DNA of 64,000 nt. It comes from JAPPLB01 sp965218555. Its GTDB lineage: Bacteria > Acidobacteriota > Terriglobia > Bryobacterales > UBA6623. A program made the translations under genes and the position numbers. The DNA is taken from contig OZ244625.1 in assembly GCA_965218555.1 (NCBI GenBank), positions 4,154,001 through 4,218,000 of the forward strand, written 5' to 3'. The notes beneath the pieces are model-generated. The model was not told the DNA's origin and made no database searches. It saw only the letters and a program-made list of their open reading frames with translations. Below, in pieces: positions 17,882 through 27,880 of the stretch (its first letter is position 1; each line of letters begins with the position of its first letter).

Positions 17882-18294
17882 ATGTCCACAAAAACTTCGG
17901 CCTCCCAGCGGCCGTTCTGCTGTTCCACTTTCAGTTGGTGATATGTGATTGCCTTGATAATCAGCTCCCAAGCGTGCCGTTCCGGATCGCGAGGCTCACC
18001 GATCAGCGTGGCGCGCAGACGGTCGGCAGCGATGTCGTCGACTCGAAAATCACGGGCTGCGAATTGATCGGTATCGAATAGATAGAGCACCTCGCTGAGC
18101 CAGTTGACCATCAGGTCAGGATAGTCGACACCACGAGTCTCCAGTTGTCTCTCCTCACGGCCACTCAGCGTTTCCAGGTCCGCGGCAATGGCCATCATGG
18201 CCCGCGCCGCGTTGCGAAAAAGCTCGCCCGGAGAGGGCCCCCAAGCCCGGAGGCCGATATCGGCCGTGTGCTCCAGGATCTTGTATTCGGCCAC
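17878..18294 (-). CDS. Archease, RtcB activator
   Basis: 138 residues, typical size. Archease speeds formation of the RtcB-GMP intermediate and lets the ligase turn over. The N-terminus EYKILEHTADIGLRAWG and the C-terminal half (ELIIKAITYHQLKVEQQNG and a terminal VFVDI) are the family's acidic metal-binding core. It overlaps rtcB by 4 bases, so both are made from one transcript. No sigma-54 RtcR regulator lies next to it, unlike the E. coli locus. Confidence 0.95.
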   Translation of the reverse strand: MAEYKILEHTADIGLRAWGPSPGELFRNAARAMMAIAADLETLSGREERQLETRGVDYPDLMVNWLSEVLYLFDTDQFAARDFRVDDIAADRLRATLIGEPRDPERHAWELIIKAITYHQLKVEQQNGRWEAEVFVDI

Positions 18295-18403
18295 TGGGTC
18301 ATTGTAGAGGGGCGGGGCGGGTTGTAGAACGCTGATCCCGAGAATTCCCTGAAGTCAGACCCCTCCCTGACCCGCCCAAATCTTCTTGCTGACCCTGAAT
18401 GAG

Positions 18404-19744
18404 TCAAGTCAGCCGGCGGAATCCGGTGTGGTGGATGGGGCCGCCGATGCGTTCAGCGGCATCATTGTTTTCGATGGCTTGTTTGAGTTCGGGAATGATC
18501 TCATCCGCGGCAGCGAGATAGCGATCGACATGCTCCGGCAGATGGGCGAGGCTGACGTACAAGGTCGTGCCGGCAAGGATCCCGAGATCGAGCATGCGCG
18601 CGGTGAAGAGAGTTTCCAGAGCAAGGGCGTCAGGATGTTCGAAGCTGAACTTCGAGATGGCGGGATGGCCGCTGAACTTCATCGCAACACCGTGCTTGTC
18701 AGACAACTGCTTGAGCCCTTTGCGCCAGCGAGTCCCGATTTGAACGGCATGAGCAGGGACATCGATGCGCTGCATCTTGCGAATCGCGGCGACGGCGGCG
18801 GCCGGTCCGACGCCTTCGGTCCAATAAGTGCTCGAAATGAAAGTGTCCTGGGCGGCTTGCATCACCGAGGCCCTGCCGATCACTGCTCCCAGGGCGTGTC
18901 CATTGCTCATGGCCTTGGCGAAGACAGCGACGTCGGGTTCGACGCCGTATCTGCGATGAGCACCGCCGAGGATGAGCCGCCAGCCCACCGAGATCTCGTC
19001 GAAAACGAGCGCCGCGCCGATCTCATCGCACAGCGAGCGGACGCCTTCGAGGAAGCCGGTTTCGGGGTCGGCGGAGCGCGTCGGCTCCATGATGACGGCG
19101 GCCAAATCCGATCTGTGTCGAGAGACGATGGCTTCGAGTTGATCGAGCCGGTTGTACTCAAAAGGAAGGATGGTTCCACCCAGCAATGTCGGCACGCCCA
19201 CCGGGGACAGGCCGGGAAGCAAGTGGCCTTGCAGGGCATCGACGGCGCCGTCTGGAGAGAGGTTGGCGGCAAGATACCAATCGTGCCAGCCGTGATAGCC
19301 GCAGATTGCAATGAGGTTGCGCTTGTTGGCGGCTCGGACGATGCGCGCGGCGATAGCCATCGATTCACCGCCGGCACGGGCGTAGCGAACCTGGTCGGCC
19401 CAAGGATGGATATCGATGAGCAACTCGGCCAACTCGACCTCCTCGGGGTTGTTCAGCGTGCACATCGACCCGCGTTGCACGCGGCTCATGACCGCCTCAG
19501 TCACATCAGGATCGGCGTAGCCGAGCAGGCACGAACCGATGCCCATGATGGACATGTCGAGGTATTCGCGCCCATCGAGGTCGATGATGGTGCAGCCATG
19601 CGCCTGCTGGTAGTAGGGCGGCCACTGATCTGGCGCAAACTGCTCGGGGCGTTTGCTCAGGAGCTGTGTGCCTCCGGGGATAAGGGTTTTGGCTTTGCGG
19701 TAGAGGGCTTGGTTTCCGGATTGGGTTTCTGAGGTCGTGGTCAT
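18404..19744 (-). CDS. Class III aminotransferase, glutamate-1-semialdehyde aminomutase-like
   Basis: 446 residues, PLP-dependent fold type I. Lys277 in FAKAMSNGHALGAVIG is the Schiff-base lysine and Asp249 in LVFDEIS contacts the PLP nitrogen. GYHGWHDWY and EPTRSADPETGF segments match the GSA-aminomutase branch. A true HemL role in tetrapyrrole synthesis is possible, but no heme genes are nearby. The sequence resembles the GSAM-like paralogues found in nucleotide-sugar and secondary metabolism, so the substrate is open. It is divergently arranged with the MFS transporter, whose product might be functionally linked. Confidence 0.85.
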   Translation of the reverse strand: MTTTSETQSGNQALYRKAKTLIPGGTQLLSKRPEQFAPDQWPPYYQQAHGCTIIDLDGREYLDMSIMGIGSCLLGYADPDVTEAVMSRVQRGSMCTLNNPEEVELAELLIDIHPWADQVRYARAGGESMAIAARIVRAANKRNLIAICGYHGWHDWYLAANLSPDGAVDALQGHLLPGLSPVGVPTLLGGTILPFEYNRLDQLEAIVSRHRSDLAAVIMEPTRSADPETGFLEGVRSLCDEIGAALVFDEISVGWRLILGGAHRRYGVEPDVAVFAKAMSNGHALGAVIGRASVMQAAQDTFISSTYWTEGVGPAAAVAAIRKMQRIDVPAHAVQIGTRWRKGLKQLSDKHGVAMKFSGHPAISKFSFEHPDALALETLFTARMLDLGILAGTTLYVSLAHLPEHVDRYLAAADEIIPELKQAIENNDAAERIGGPIHHTGFRRLT

Positions 19745-19822
19745 GGCTTATTGCTCCGAGCTTGGCGGCCAGCCGAGCAATTCTAACATCGGTTCGGCAA
19801 GTTGTATCGTCGGGATGCGAGA

Positions 19823-21031
19823 GTGAATAGATTGATGCGGCTCTATGTCATCGCTGCACTGACGGACTTCGTACAAGCGCTGTTTCTCTTTGCTGCGACG
19901 CGCTATATCGCAGAGTACCAACAGGGTGCGATGCCGTTGGGCATTCTCGGGGCGTGCAACTTCGTCGCCTATGCGGTGAGTTGCGGCATTTTCGGTCATT
20001 TGTCGGATCGGTTTGGACGGCGACGTTCGATCGTGCTGGGATCACTCGTCTTTGTCACGGCGTATGTGGTAGCGCTACGGTCGCTGGATCCACCGCTGGT
20101 TTATCTGGCGGTCATGCTGTCGGGGATGGCGGCCGGGATGGTGTTTCCTCCCTTGATGGCGTCGATCACGGCCGGGCAGGTGTACGGCGATCACGGCCGG
20201 GCAGCGTCGGCGCCGATTATCGCGTTTTGCGTTTGGTGGAACGCGGGCGTGTTCTTCGGGCAGTCGGGTGGAGGTTTGCTGTTTCAAGTTGGGCCGGTAG
20301 TGTGTCTGTATACAGCAATGGCGGCCGGTGCGATCATCGCCCCGCTGATTCTTAGCGTCCGCCGCCGGCCGCCGGCCGCAATACCCCCGGATATGGCGCT
20401 CAGGTCTGAACCGGAGCATTCTGCCGCGCCGAGGTTCTTCGCCATGGCAGCTTGGTTGGCGAACCTCGGAGGAGCTTTCACGGCGAGCCTGGTGGTCTTC
20501 ATTTTCCCGAAGCTCGCGACGTCTTTGGACATTCCTTCCTCGACGCACGGCTTCATGCTGGGCACGATGCGGGCGGTCGTGATCGGGATGTACTTTTTGT
20601 TGCACTTCAGCCACTTCTGGCGGCATCGGATGTGGCCTTCGCTGGTTGCTCAAACGGTCGCCGGGTGCGGTCTTCTGCTGTTGGCGACGGGCAACACGGT
20701 TCCCTTGCTGACCGCGGGCCTGATGTGCGCAGGAGTGATGACCGGCTACGTCTACTTCTCCGGGATTTTCTATTCGACGACAAGCTTCAATCATGAGCGA
20801 AAAGGTCTCGCCAGTGGAATCCACGAAGGCACCTATGCGCTCGGGTTCACGGGCGGATCGCTCGGCGGGGCATACCTCGTGAGCGTGGCAGGCATCCGAA
20901 CGCCCTTCGAGATAGGCATCGCCGTTCTCCTCAGCATCATGGTTGTGCAGTTTCTCGCCCGTGCGTTGGCCAGCGGGCGGATGAAGCAGGCACGGGTCGA
21001 GCGCGTGCGCACTACGTCCGGGAGCCGTTAG
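19823..21031 (+). CDS. Major facilitator superfamily transporter
   Basis: About 402 residues with roughly 12 hydrophobic helices. The loop between helices 2 and 3 has GHLSDRFGRRRSIVLG, the MFS signature. Start is uncertain: GTG at 19823, ATG at 19835 and TTG at 19802 are all in frame; I chose GTG 19823 to keep the MRLYVIAALTDFVQ first helix with a short lead. The substrate is unknown. It diverges from the class III aminotransferase gene with only about 80 bp between them, so a shared control region is likely. Confidence 0.85.
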   Translation: MNRLMRLYVIAALTDFVQALFLFAATRYIAEYQQGAMPLGILGACNFVAYAVSCGIFGHLSDRFGRRRSIVLGSLVFVTAYVVALRSLDPPLVYLAVMLSGMAAGMVFPPLMASITAGQVYGDHGRAASAPIIAFCVWWNAGVFFGQSGGGLLFQVGPVVCLYTAMAAGAIIAPLILSVRRRPPAAIPPDMALRSEPEHSAAPRFFAMAAWLANLGGAFTASLVVFIFPKLATSLDIPSSTHGFMLGTMRAVVIGMYFLLHFSHFWRHRMWPSLVAQTVAGCGLLLLATGNTVPLLTAGLMCAGVMTGYVYFSGIFYSTTSFNHERKGLASGIHEGTYALGFTGGSLGGAYLVSVAGIRTPFEIGIAVLLSIMVVQFLARALASGRMKQARVERVRTTSGSR

Positions 21032-21109
21032 TTGGCGCCGGCAAGCGACTCTCGTCGCCTTTCAGTTGTTAACTAGAATGAAATGGAATATGGCTATACG
21101 AACGGATGC

Positions 21110-21625
21110 ATGATCAGAAAAATTGTTAAATACGGCGACCCGGTTCTTGAGCAGCGCTGTGAACCGGTTGAGGAGTTCGATGAGCCCGAGTTGCATCAAC
21201 TCGTCGCGGATATGTTCGAGACGATGAAAGATGCCCGCGGCGTCGGGCTGGCCGCACCGCAGATCGGGCTCCTGAAGAGGCTCACGGTCATCGACTGCAC
21301 GGCGGGAGAAGATCCGAAGCAGAAACTCGTGCTCATCAATCCGGAAATTGTTGAGACGCAAGGCGAACAGATCGGCGAGGAAGGTTGCCTCAGCGTCCCC
21401 GGGTTCCAAGGAGACGTCAAACGCGCCCAACGGGTGGTTGTAAGGGCGCGTGACACAAAGGGCGGAAGTTTCGAGTTGGAAGGAGAAGGTCTGTTGGCGC
21501 GCGCGATCCTCCACGAGAACGATCATCTGAACGGGATACTGTTCCTGCGGCACCTGACGCCGCTCAAGCGGGAACTCATCAAGCGCAAGATCCGGAAGCT
21601 GCGAAAAAAAGGCGAGTGGGACTAA
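21110..21625 (+). CDS. def: Peptide deformylase
   Basis: 171 residues from ATG at 21110, which starts the family-typical MIRKIVKYGDPVL. An ATG at 21083 would add nine residues. The enzyme removes the formyl group from new proteins using Fe2+ or Zn2+. All three motifs are present: GVGLAAPQIG, EEGCLSVPG with metal ligand Cys93, and His135-Glu136-N-D-His139. fmt follows within 4 bp, giving the usual def-fmt pair whose products act at opposite ends of the formylation cycle. Confidence 0.96.
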   Translation: MIRKIVKYGDPVLEQRCEPVEEFDEPELHQLVADMFETMKDARGVGLAAPQIGLLKRLTVIDCTAGEDPKQKLVLINPEIVETQGEQIGEEGCLSVPGFQGDVKRAQRVVVRARDTKGGSFELEGEGLLARAILHENDHLNGILFLRHLTPLKRELIKRKIRKLRKKGEWD

Positions 21626-21629
21626 GCCC

Positions 21630-22568
21630 ATGAGGGTGGTGTTCATGGGTACGCCGGCGTTCGCCGTGCCGACGCTTTCCGCGCTGGTGGCTGCGGGCCA
21701 CTCCGTGGAACTGATCGTAACGCAGCCCGATCGGCCCGCCGGACGCAAGAAGATTCTGACGCCGCCGCCGGTGAAGGTGAAAGCGCTTGAACTGGGTCTG
21801 CCGATTTTTCAGCCCCGGCGCGTGAAGACTCACGACTCAAACGAGCAACTCCAAGCTATCGCTCCCGATGTAATTGTGGTTGTGGGTTATGGCCAGATCA
21901 TTCCCCGAAAGATCATCGACTTGCCGCCACATGGCTGCATCAACGTCCATGCATCGCTGCTCCCGAAGTACCGCGGCGCCGCACCGATCAACTGGGCGAT
22001 TGCGAACGGTGAAACGCGAACCGGCGTGACGACGATGAAGATCTTTTTCAAGCTGGATGCCGGTGACATGCTGCTGAAGCGCGAAATGCCGATCGGGCTC
22101 GACGAGACGGCTGAACAGCTCGGTGAGCGCTTGGCTCCGGTCGGCGCCTCATTGCTGATCGAGACGCTGAAGGGTTTGGCGGACGGCGCTATCATCCCCG
22201 AGCCCCAAAACGAAGACGAAGTTACCTTGGCCCCGATCCTCAAACGCGAAGACGGCGAGGTCGATTGGGGCCTGACGGCGCCCCGGATTTACGACCGTCT
22301 GCGCGGGTTCACTCCTTGGCCGGGTATATACACCTACTTTCGGGGCCGCCGGCTGCAAATCCACCGCGTCCGGCCGCTCGATAAGAGCGGGCCGGCACCG
22401 GGCCGGATCTCGACATCGGGAGGCCGACTTGGCGTAGGCTGTGGGGGATCATCATTGCTCGCCGTGGACGAGGTGCTGCCGGAAGGCAAGAGACGCATCG
22501 ACGCTTCTGACTTTGTGCGAGGATATCGACCCGAAGAGGGAGAACTATTAGGAGAGAGCCGGCAGTGA
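21630..22568 (+). CDS. fmt: Methionyl-tRNA formyltransferase
   Basis: 312 residues. It formylates initiator Met-tRNA using 10-formyltetrahydrofolate. The catalytic region reads INVHASLLPKYRGAAPINWA, with Asn105 and His107; the N-terminus MGTPAFAVP is also diagnostic, and a C-terminal OB-like domain starts around residue 205. It sits 4 bp after def, and its TGA overlaps the argJ GTG start (GTGA at 22565-22568), so the three genes are likely one translationally coupled operon. Confidence 0.97.
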   Translation: MRVVFMGTPAFAVPTLSALVAAGHSVELIVTQPDRPAGRKKILTPPPVKVKALELGLPIFQPRRVKTHDSNEQLQAIAPDVIVVVGYGQIIPRKIIDLPPHGCINVHASLLPKYRGAAPINWAIANGETRTGVTTMKIFFKLDAGDMLLKREMPIGLDETAEQLGERLAPVGASLLIETLKGLADGAIIPEPQNEDEVTLAPILKREDGEVDWGLTAPRIYDRLRGFTPWPGIYTYFRGRRLQIHRVRPLDKSGPAPGRISTSGGRLGVGCGGSSLLAVDEVLPEGKRRIDASDFVRGYRPEEGELLGESRQ

Positions 22569-23743
22569 ATCTACCTCTGGGCTATCGGTTCGCGGCCGTG
22601 TATGCCGGGATCCGCAAGAAGTCGGAACTCGATTTGGCGCTCATGGTGTCGGATCCGGAGGCAGTGGCGGCGGGCGCCTTCACACGCAATGTGGTGAGGG
22701 CGGCGCCGGTCGTTCTCTGTGAACGGCATTTAGAGAAATCCAAGTGCTGCTGTCGAGCGATCATTGTCAACGCCGGCAACGCCAACTGCGCTACCCCGAC
22801 GATGGCGAAAGTAGCGCGGGCGACGGCGCGCGCGACAGCGAAAGCCGTGGGTGCGCCTGTGAACCGTGTTCTGGTTTCATCGACCGGCGTCATCGGCGAG
22901 CCGCTTGACGAGAAGCTCATCATCGAAGCCCTGCCCACGCTGTGCAGACAGCTCTCTCAGAAGCATTTTCCGGAAGCTGCACAAGCGATCATGACGACAG
23001 ACACGGTCCCGAAGACCGCCTGGACCCTGGTCGAAACGCCGGCGGGAGTGGTTCGGATTGCCGGCATGGCCAAGGGAGCGGGGATGATCCAGCCGAACAT
23101 GGCGACGATGCTGAGCTACATTTTCACGGATGCCGCCATTCCCGCCGGCGTGCTGCGCAAGATGCTGAAGACGGTCCTGGGCAGAACCTTCAACCGCATC
23201 TCCGTGGACTCGGATACGTCGACGAACGACACGGTTCTGCTGCTGGCCAACGGCGCGTCGGGAGTGGCGATCACGAGAGCGAATCGCGAGAGGTTCGAGT
23301 CCGCTCTCGGCAACGTTGCCGAATCGCTGGCGGTAGCGATTGCCCGCGATGGCGAGGGCGCCCGCAAACTGCTGACAATCGATGTTGAAGGCGCGGCGAG
23401 CGAGCGTGCCGCCGATACCATCGCGAGAGCGATCGCCAACTCGCCGCTGGTCAAGACCGCGATTGCCGGCGCTGATCCGAATTGGGGGCGGTTCCTTTCC
23501 TCCGCCGGGGCGAGCGGCGTCGATTTCGAGCCGTCGAAGGTGGATATCCATGTGAACGGCTTTCGCGTTTGCCGTCGCGGTTGCCGCGCGGATTTCGACG
23601 AGCCGGAAGTCCAGAAGACGATGGAAGCGGACGAGGTCCACCTTCGGTTTCACATTCGCGGCGGCGGTTCCGGTTGCGCTCGATTTTGGACCTGCGACAT
23701 GACCGAAGAATACATCCGGATCAACGCGGAGTATCGAACGTAG
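22565..23743 (+). CDS. argJ: Bifunctional ornithine acetyltransferase / N-acetylglutamate synthase
   Basis: 392 residues from GTG. ArgJ moves the acetyl group from N-acetylornithine to glutamate in the cyclic arginine pathway. The precursor cleaves itself in front of Thr181 inside KGAGMIQPNMATML, and that Thr then becomes the N-terminal nucleophile of the beta chain. VSDPEAVAAGAFT near the start and DPNWGRFLSSAGASG near the end are family marks. There is a 4-base overlap with fmt. No other arg genes are in view. Confidence 0.96.
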   Translation: MNLPLGYRFAAVYAGIRKKSELDLALMVSDPEAVAAGAFTRNVVRAAPVVLCERHLEKSKCCCRAIIVNAGNANCATPTMAKVARATARATAKAVGAPVNRVLVSSTGVIGEPLDEKLIIEALPTLCRQLSQKHFPEAAQAIMTTDTVPKTAWTLVETPAGVVRIAGMAKGAGMIQPNMATMLSYIFTDAAIPAGVLRKMLKTVLGRTFNRISVDSDTSTNDTVLLLANGASGVAITRANRERFESALGNVAESLAVAIARDGEGARKLLTIDVEGAASERAADTIARAIANSPLVKTAIAGADPNWGRFLSSAGASGVDFEPSKVDIHVNGFRVCRRGCRADFDEPEVQKTMEADEVHLRFHIRGGGSGCARFWTCDMTEEYIRINAEYRT

Positions 23744-23764
23744 GGTTTTTCCAGGAGCGCGTGT

Positions 23765-24193
23765 GTGGAAGTGACTCGACGGCGGTTCGCGCAACTGGTT
23801 GTTTTCGTTGTCGCTTGCCCTGCGGCTCGAGCGGACCAGGAGGCCGTCTCGCGCATGCTGAAGGATGCGAGCCGCGCCCTGCAAGCGCGCAATGCCGCAC
23901 TGTTCTTGAGCCATTTCGATCGTGAGCGCTTCAAAGCCTACCCCCAACTCGAAGCGAACGTGGTCGTGCTGACTGAGCAAAGGGACTTGGCCTCTTCGAT
24001 CCGCATTGACGAGATCGTTGAGGAAGGGGGCTCCTTTCGCGGGCGGATCGATTGGCTGTTGCAGATTTCGCCGCTCGGTCGTACGGGGGCCGTTGAGATA
24101 CGCAGGAGCATGATCGACGTAAAGGTCGCGCGCGCCAAGGAGAAGTGGCGCATCGTCGCATTCGCCCCCGTCGACTTCCTCCGACCTGCCTGA
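23765..24193 (+). CDS. Exported small protein, NTF2-like
   Basis: 142 residues from GTG at 23765, 21 bp after argJ and perhaps in its transcript. Residues 4-23 (TRRRFAQLVVFVVACPAARA) form a signal peptide with a twin-arginine-like start, cut near ARA. The rest alternates helix and strand (SRALQARNAALFLSHFD, then VEIRRSMIDVKVARAKEKWRIV) in the manner of NTF2/SnoaL-like folds. I do not recognise a family with certainty; ligand and role are unknown. Confidence 0.65.
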   Translation: MEVTRRRFAQLVVFVVACPAARADQEAVSRMLKDASRALQARNAALFLSHFDRERFKAYPQLEANVVVLTEQRDLASSIRIDEIVEEGGSFRGRIDWLLQISPLGRTGAVEIRRSMIDVKVARAKEKWRIVAFAPVDFLRPA

Positions 24194-24223
24194 TCGGATC
24201 GTAAAGCTCCGATTTGCTTGCGG

Positions 24224-27200
24224 TTAGAACGTGAATCGCAGGACCAGGTGGATATCGCGGGAGTGGCTGGCGTAGAGCTGGTCCGGCCGGTCGAACAGCG
24301 GATGTCCCGGGATCAGGTTGTTGCGCGTGATGTTGGAGGAGACCGCCCTCACGCTGTTGAGCGATCCCGGGGTGAACTGGGGGCGGTTGAGCGCGTTATA
24401 GAACACAGCCCGGAACTCGATCGCCTTGGACTCGCCCACCGAAAACCGTTTGCTCACGCTGACGTCAAAGTTGTTGATGCCTCGCAGCGGCAGCGTGTTG
24501 CGCCCGCCGTTCGGATGGACGCCGGCGCCTGCCTTGACGTAGCGGGCATTCGGGTTGTCGGCCAGATATCCGACGATGCGCCCGTCACTGTTCGTCAGAG
24601 CCGTTACGCCGCTACCCGTGCGGTCGGCGCCGTTGGGGTTGACTACCACCCGATCCGTAGCTCCGTCAAGGTTGCGGTTGGAGTCGAGTCCGCTCTGCAC
24701 CGTGGCGTATTGCGGCGACTCCGCCGTGTACATGCCGGAAAGCACCCAGTTGCCCAGCAGGTTCCTGCGAAACCACTGTCGCGACTTCCGATACCACGGC
24801 GCCTCATAGACCCAAGTCATCGTGAAGCGGTGCGTGCGGTCGAGGAATGATCGCCCGCGTTCGGCGCGCATGTCTTGGAAGTCCTGAGGCCGGCGCGGAG
24901 CCAGCAGGGTTGAGAAGAGATCGGCGGTGCTGTCGTCGATGTTCTTGCTCCAGGTATAGGCGGCGATGAACTGAAGGCCGTTCGAGAACCTGCGCTTCGC
25001 CTCGGTCGCGAGCCCGTGGTAGATCGAGTTGCCGCGGTTCGGGAAGGCGAAGATGAAAGGGCTGAATCCGGCGTCGGCGAACTCCGGCAGGGAGATCGGC
25101 TGCGCGTCGATATCGTCGAGGGTAAGGGTCAGCGCATCCAGCTCGGACTGCGTCGGCCGCTGGAAGAACGTGGGCAGCGTGCGCTGCGGATTTGCCCGCG
25201 CCATCAGCGGCAGGACGGTCTGCGTAAAAAGCCGGACTCCTCGAGTGCCGAGGTAGCGCGCGGACAGCGTGTAATCCTCTGCGACGACCCGCTCGACCCC
25301 GAAATTCCACTGGAGAGAGTAAGGCAGGTGCTGGTCGGGGATGTAGGTCGAAGTGATCGCGTGGGCCGTCTGCTCGTTGAGCTGCTCCGGACGCTGGTCA
25401 GGGCGGATGCCGCCGTTCGCGAGGTAATTCGGCGTATCGACTGTCGGGTCGCCCCGGAAAGTGTTCTCCAACTGGGGCGGCTTCTGCAGTTGGCCGAGGT
25501 TCGTGAAATAGGTGTCGTACGCGACCCCGAAGCCTGCAAGGAAGACCGTCTTCCCCTTGGATCCCGGTGAATAGGCCAGTCCGGTTCTGGGAGCGAAGTT
25601 GCGTTTCTGGGCTTTGGGCGCACCGAAAGTCAGCACTCCCGGAACGCTCGAGATCGAGTTCAACTGTTGCAGCGTGTCTCCGTACGGTATGCCCTTGTAT
25701 TCGTGGCGGAGGCCGAGAGTGAGCGTGAGGTTGCGTCGGATCTTGGTCTCGCTGCTGAAATACGAGTAGAACTCGGTGTTGTTTCCGTGGTACACGCCTC
25801 CGCCGGTGTTGCGCTTGGCTTGAATGTCGGGGCTCAAGTCGAGCAGGAAGCGTTCGAGGGTGGAGTAGTTGTAATCGCCGCGTTGCCTCTGCACGAACAA
25901 TTCGGAGGTGATGTTCCGTCTCGCGTCGACGCCGAACTTCAGCGTGTGCCTCCCGTCGATCAACGTGGCGTTGTTCACGAGCTGGTAGGTGTTCTGGACT
26001 CCCCTTTGGGGCGCGACGGGATACGGGCCGATCTGGATGTCGAGATCCTGCCCGATCGTGATATTCGGAAAAGAGTCCAGCCCCGGAAACTCGAAATCGC
26101 CCGCCGGGATGTTGTCGGACGACCGGCTGAAGCCGAGCCGGGTCTCGTTGAACCATCGTGATGACAAACTGCGGAAGTAAGAGAGTGAAACGAGTTGCCT
26201 GGAGAGCGTGCGTTGGCTGGCGAAATCGGGCAGGTCCGGGAGCTTGACCGGATCGACCGCATTGGTGGCGTTGCGGATGTAGCGGAAGCGCACCTGGTCC
26301 CCTCGCTTCCCGGTGTAGTCCGCGCTGACCAGCCAGGAGCGGTTGTCCTGTTACGCGGGTACGTTGATCGGCAATACCCCGATCGGAATCTCCGTGCCCA
26401 AGACCGTCGTGGTGCGCTCGGCGGCCGGAGCCGGCGGCACGTAGCGCTGCAACACTCCCAGGTTCGTGCTCGAAAGGCCTTCGATGCGTTCCAGGGCGGC
26501 GAAACCCTCGGCCGTTGGCGACGAGAAGGGACGGCCCGGGGCGGAGGCCAAGCCGACCGGATTCAGTTGGAACGTACCGAAGTAGAAGAGGCGGTTCCGG
26601 ATGACGGGACCGCCGACCGTGCCCCCGAAGCGATTGTCGTCCAGACGCGGGTTCTCAAGAATGCCTCGTCGTTTGTTGGACTCGTCGATCGCGTTCAGAT
26701 GACGATTCGAGAAGTACTCGTACAGAGAGCCGTGGATCTCGTTGGTCCCGCTCTTGACGACCGTGTTGAACTGCCCGCCGGTGGAGCGGCCGAATTCCGC
26801 GCCGTACTGGTTCTGCAGCAGGGAGAACTCGGCCACCGCCTCGTTGGGCACATCGACGATCCGCCCAGTGACGCCCTTGTCGTTGTTGTCGACGCCTTCG
26901 ATCATGAAGTTGTTGTTACGGGGCCTTTGGCCGCCGATCGACGGGCCTTCCCCCAGGCCGGTGCCCCCGCTCGAAGCGACGCCGGCGCCCTGCAGGGAGA
27001 AGTTCAGAACTCCGAGCGCCAGGTCGGAACTCGGACTGTAGAGCGCTTGGCGGGCATCGAACGACTCGCCCACTGTCGAGGTTGTCGTGTCGATCTGTGC
27101 CGAGGCCGCGGTAACCTCGACTGCCGTCTGAACCTCGCCCAATTCGAGGCTGATGTTGGCGGTGGTCGCGCGATTGAGGGAGACGGCGATACCGGATAGC

Positions 27201-27471
27201 ATCGACGGCGCAAAGCCTTCCGACTCGGCGGACAGCGTGTATTCCCCGACCGGGAGATTGTTGAAGCGATAGGCGCCTCGTTCGTCGGTCATCTGTTTCC
27301 ATTGCACGCCGGTGTTGACGTTTTGACCGTCACGGCGCAGCCCGGAATCGATGCTCCGGTCTGGTCGAGAACGGTTCCGACGAGGTGTCCGTCCGCCGCC
27401 TGACCGCGAGCAGCGTCCGGCACGATGAACAGGATTGCTGCTGCCGCAACTACACGGAACCGTTGTCTCAT
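24224..27471 (-). pseudogene. TonB-dependent receptor, broken by a frameshift and a stop
   Basis: Three pieces of one gene of about 1080 codons. 27289-27471 has a signal peptide (to about AARGQA) and the start of a carboxypeptidase-regulatory-like domain (GTVLDQTGASIPG). 26351-27307 continues it (DERGAYRFNNLPVGEYTL) into the plug domain. 24224-26293 is the beta-barrel ending with a terminal Phe (LVLRFTF). Lesion 1: the A-run at 27321-27324 (minus strand AAAA) is one base short; one more A restores VTVKNVNTGVQWKQM. Lesion 2: a TAA at 26351-26353 interrupts VPA and QDNRSWLVSADYTG in the same frame. Such receptors import ligands through the outer membrane. Sequencing or assembly error is an alternative to true decay. 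Confidence 0.85.
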
Positions 27472-27492
27472 GGAGATTTCCTCATTACGGTC

Positions 27493-27514
27493 AAATCCCC
27501 CGGGCAGGGGATTT
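27493..27514 (-). promoter_or_regulatory. Hairpin in the leader of the TonB-receptor gene
   Basis: AAATCCCC and GGGGATTT pair as an 8-bp stem around a 6-base loop, 22 bp upstream of the receptor start codon at 27471. On the plus strand the stem is followed by a T-run, which looks like a terminator, but no plus-strand gene lies upstream. On the minus strand it would lie in the 5' leader close to the ribosome-binding region. Bases 27515-27880 hold no gene I can support. Confidence 0.4.
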
Positions 27515-27880
27515 TTCGGTCGCCGGAGTTAGTGAGTCAGGTCCGTCGAGGAACAAGTCCACCCTGTGTTGGATGATGAGGTTTGCCAAGCCAAGCCATC
27601 TCGTGGCCATGGAGAGCGAACTTGTGACTGAAGCAAACCGTATCACAATACTGGTTCACCTTCCAGCAGGAGTTGTTCCCGCGGCCCGCTGAGACCATCG
27701 GCCCCCCAAGGCGAGCGTTACAAGCTGTTCGTCCGTGTGCTGGAGCTTGTGCGGGTCGAGGAATCCCTGCCGCCCGGAGGGGGAGGTCCGGGCTGGCCCT
27801 TGAAGGACTGAGCCGCACCGGCTGCACGAGGCGTTGCCGGAAAAGACGCTACCCTGTTGTTTTTTTTGTCAGCGCAGCAA

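Noticed and set aside
16775..17941. 388-codon open frame on the plus strand
   Set aside because: Antisense to rtcB, whose motifs are unmistakable; the other strand has no family resemblance.
18404..19744. hemL assignment
   Set aside because: Motifs fit the GSA-aminomutase branch, but the setting has no heme genes and the branch includes many other aminotransferases.
22877..23980. 367-codon open frame on the minus strand
   Set aside because: Lies antisense to argJ and reads as Arg- and His-rich sequence without domains; a GC-rich shadow.
26195..27199. 334-codon open frame on the plus strand
   Set aside because: Antisense to the TonB-receptor gene, low complexity, no motif.
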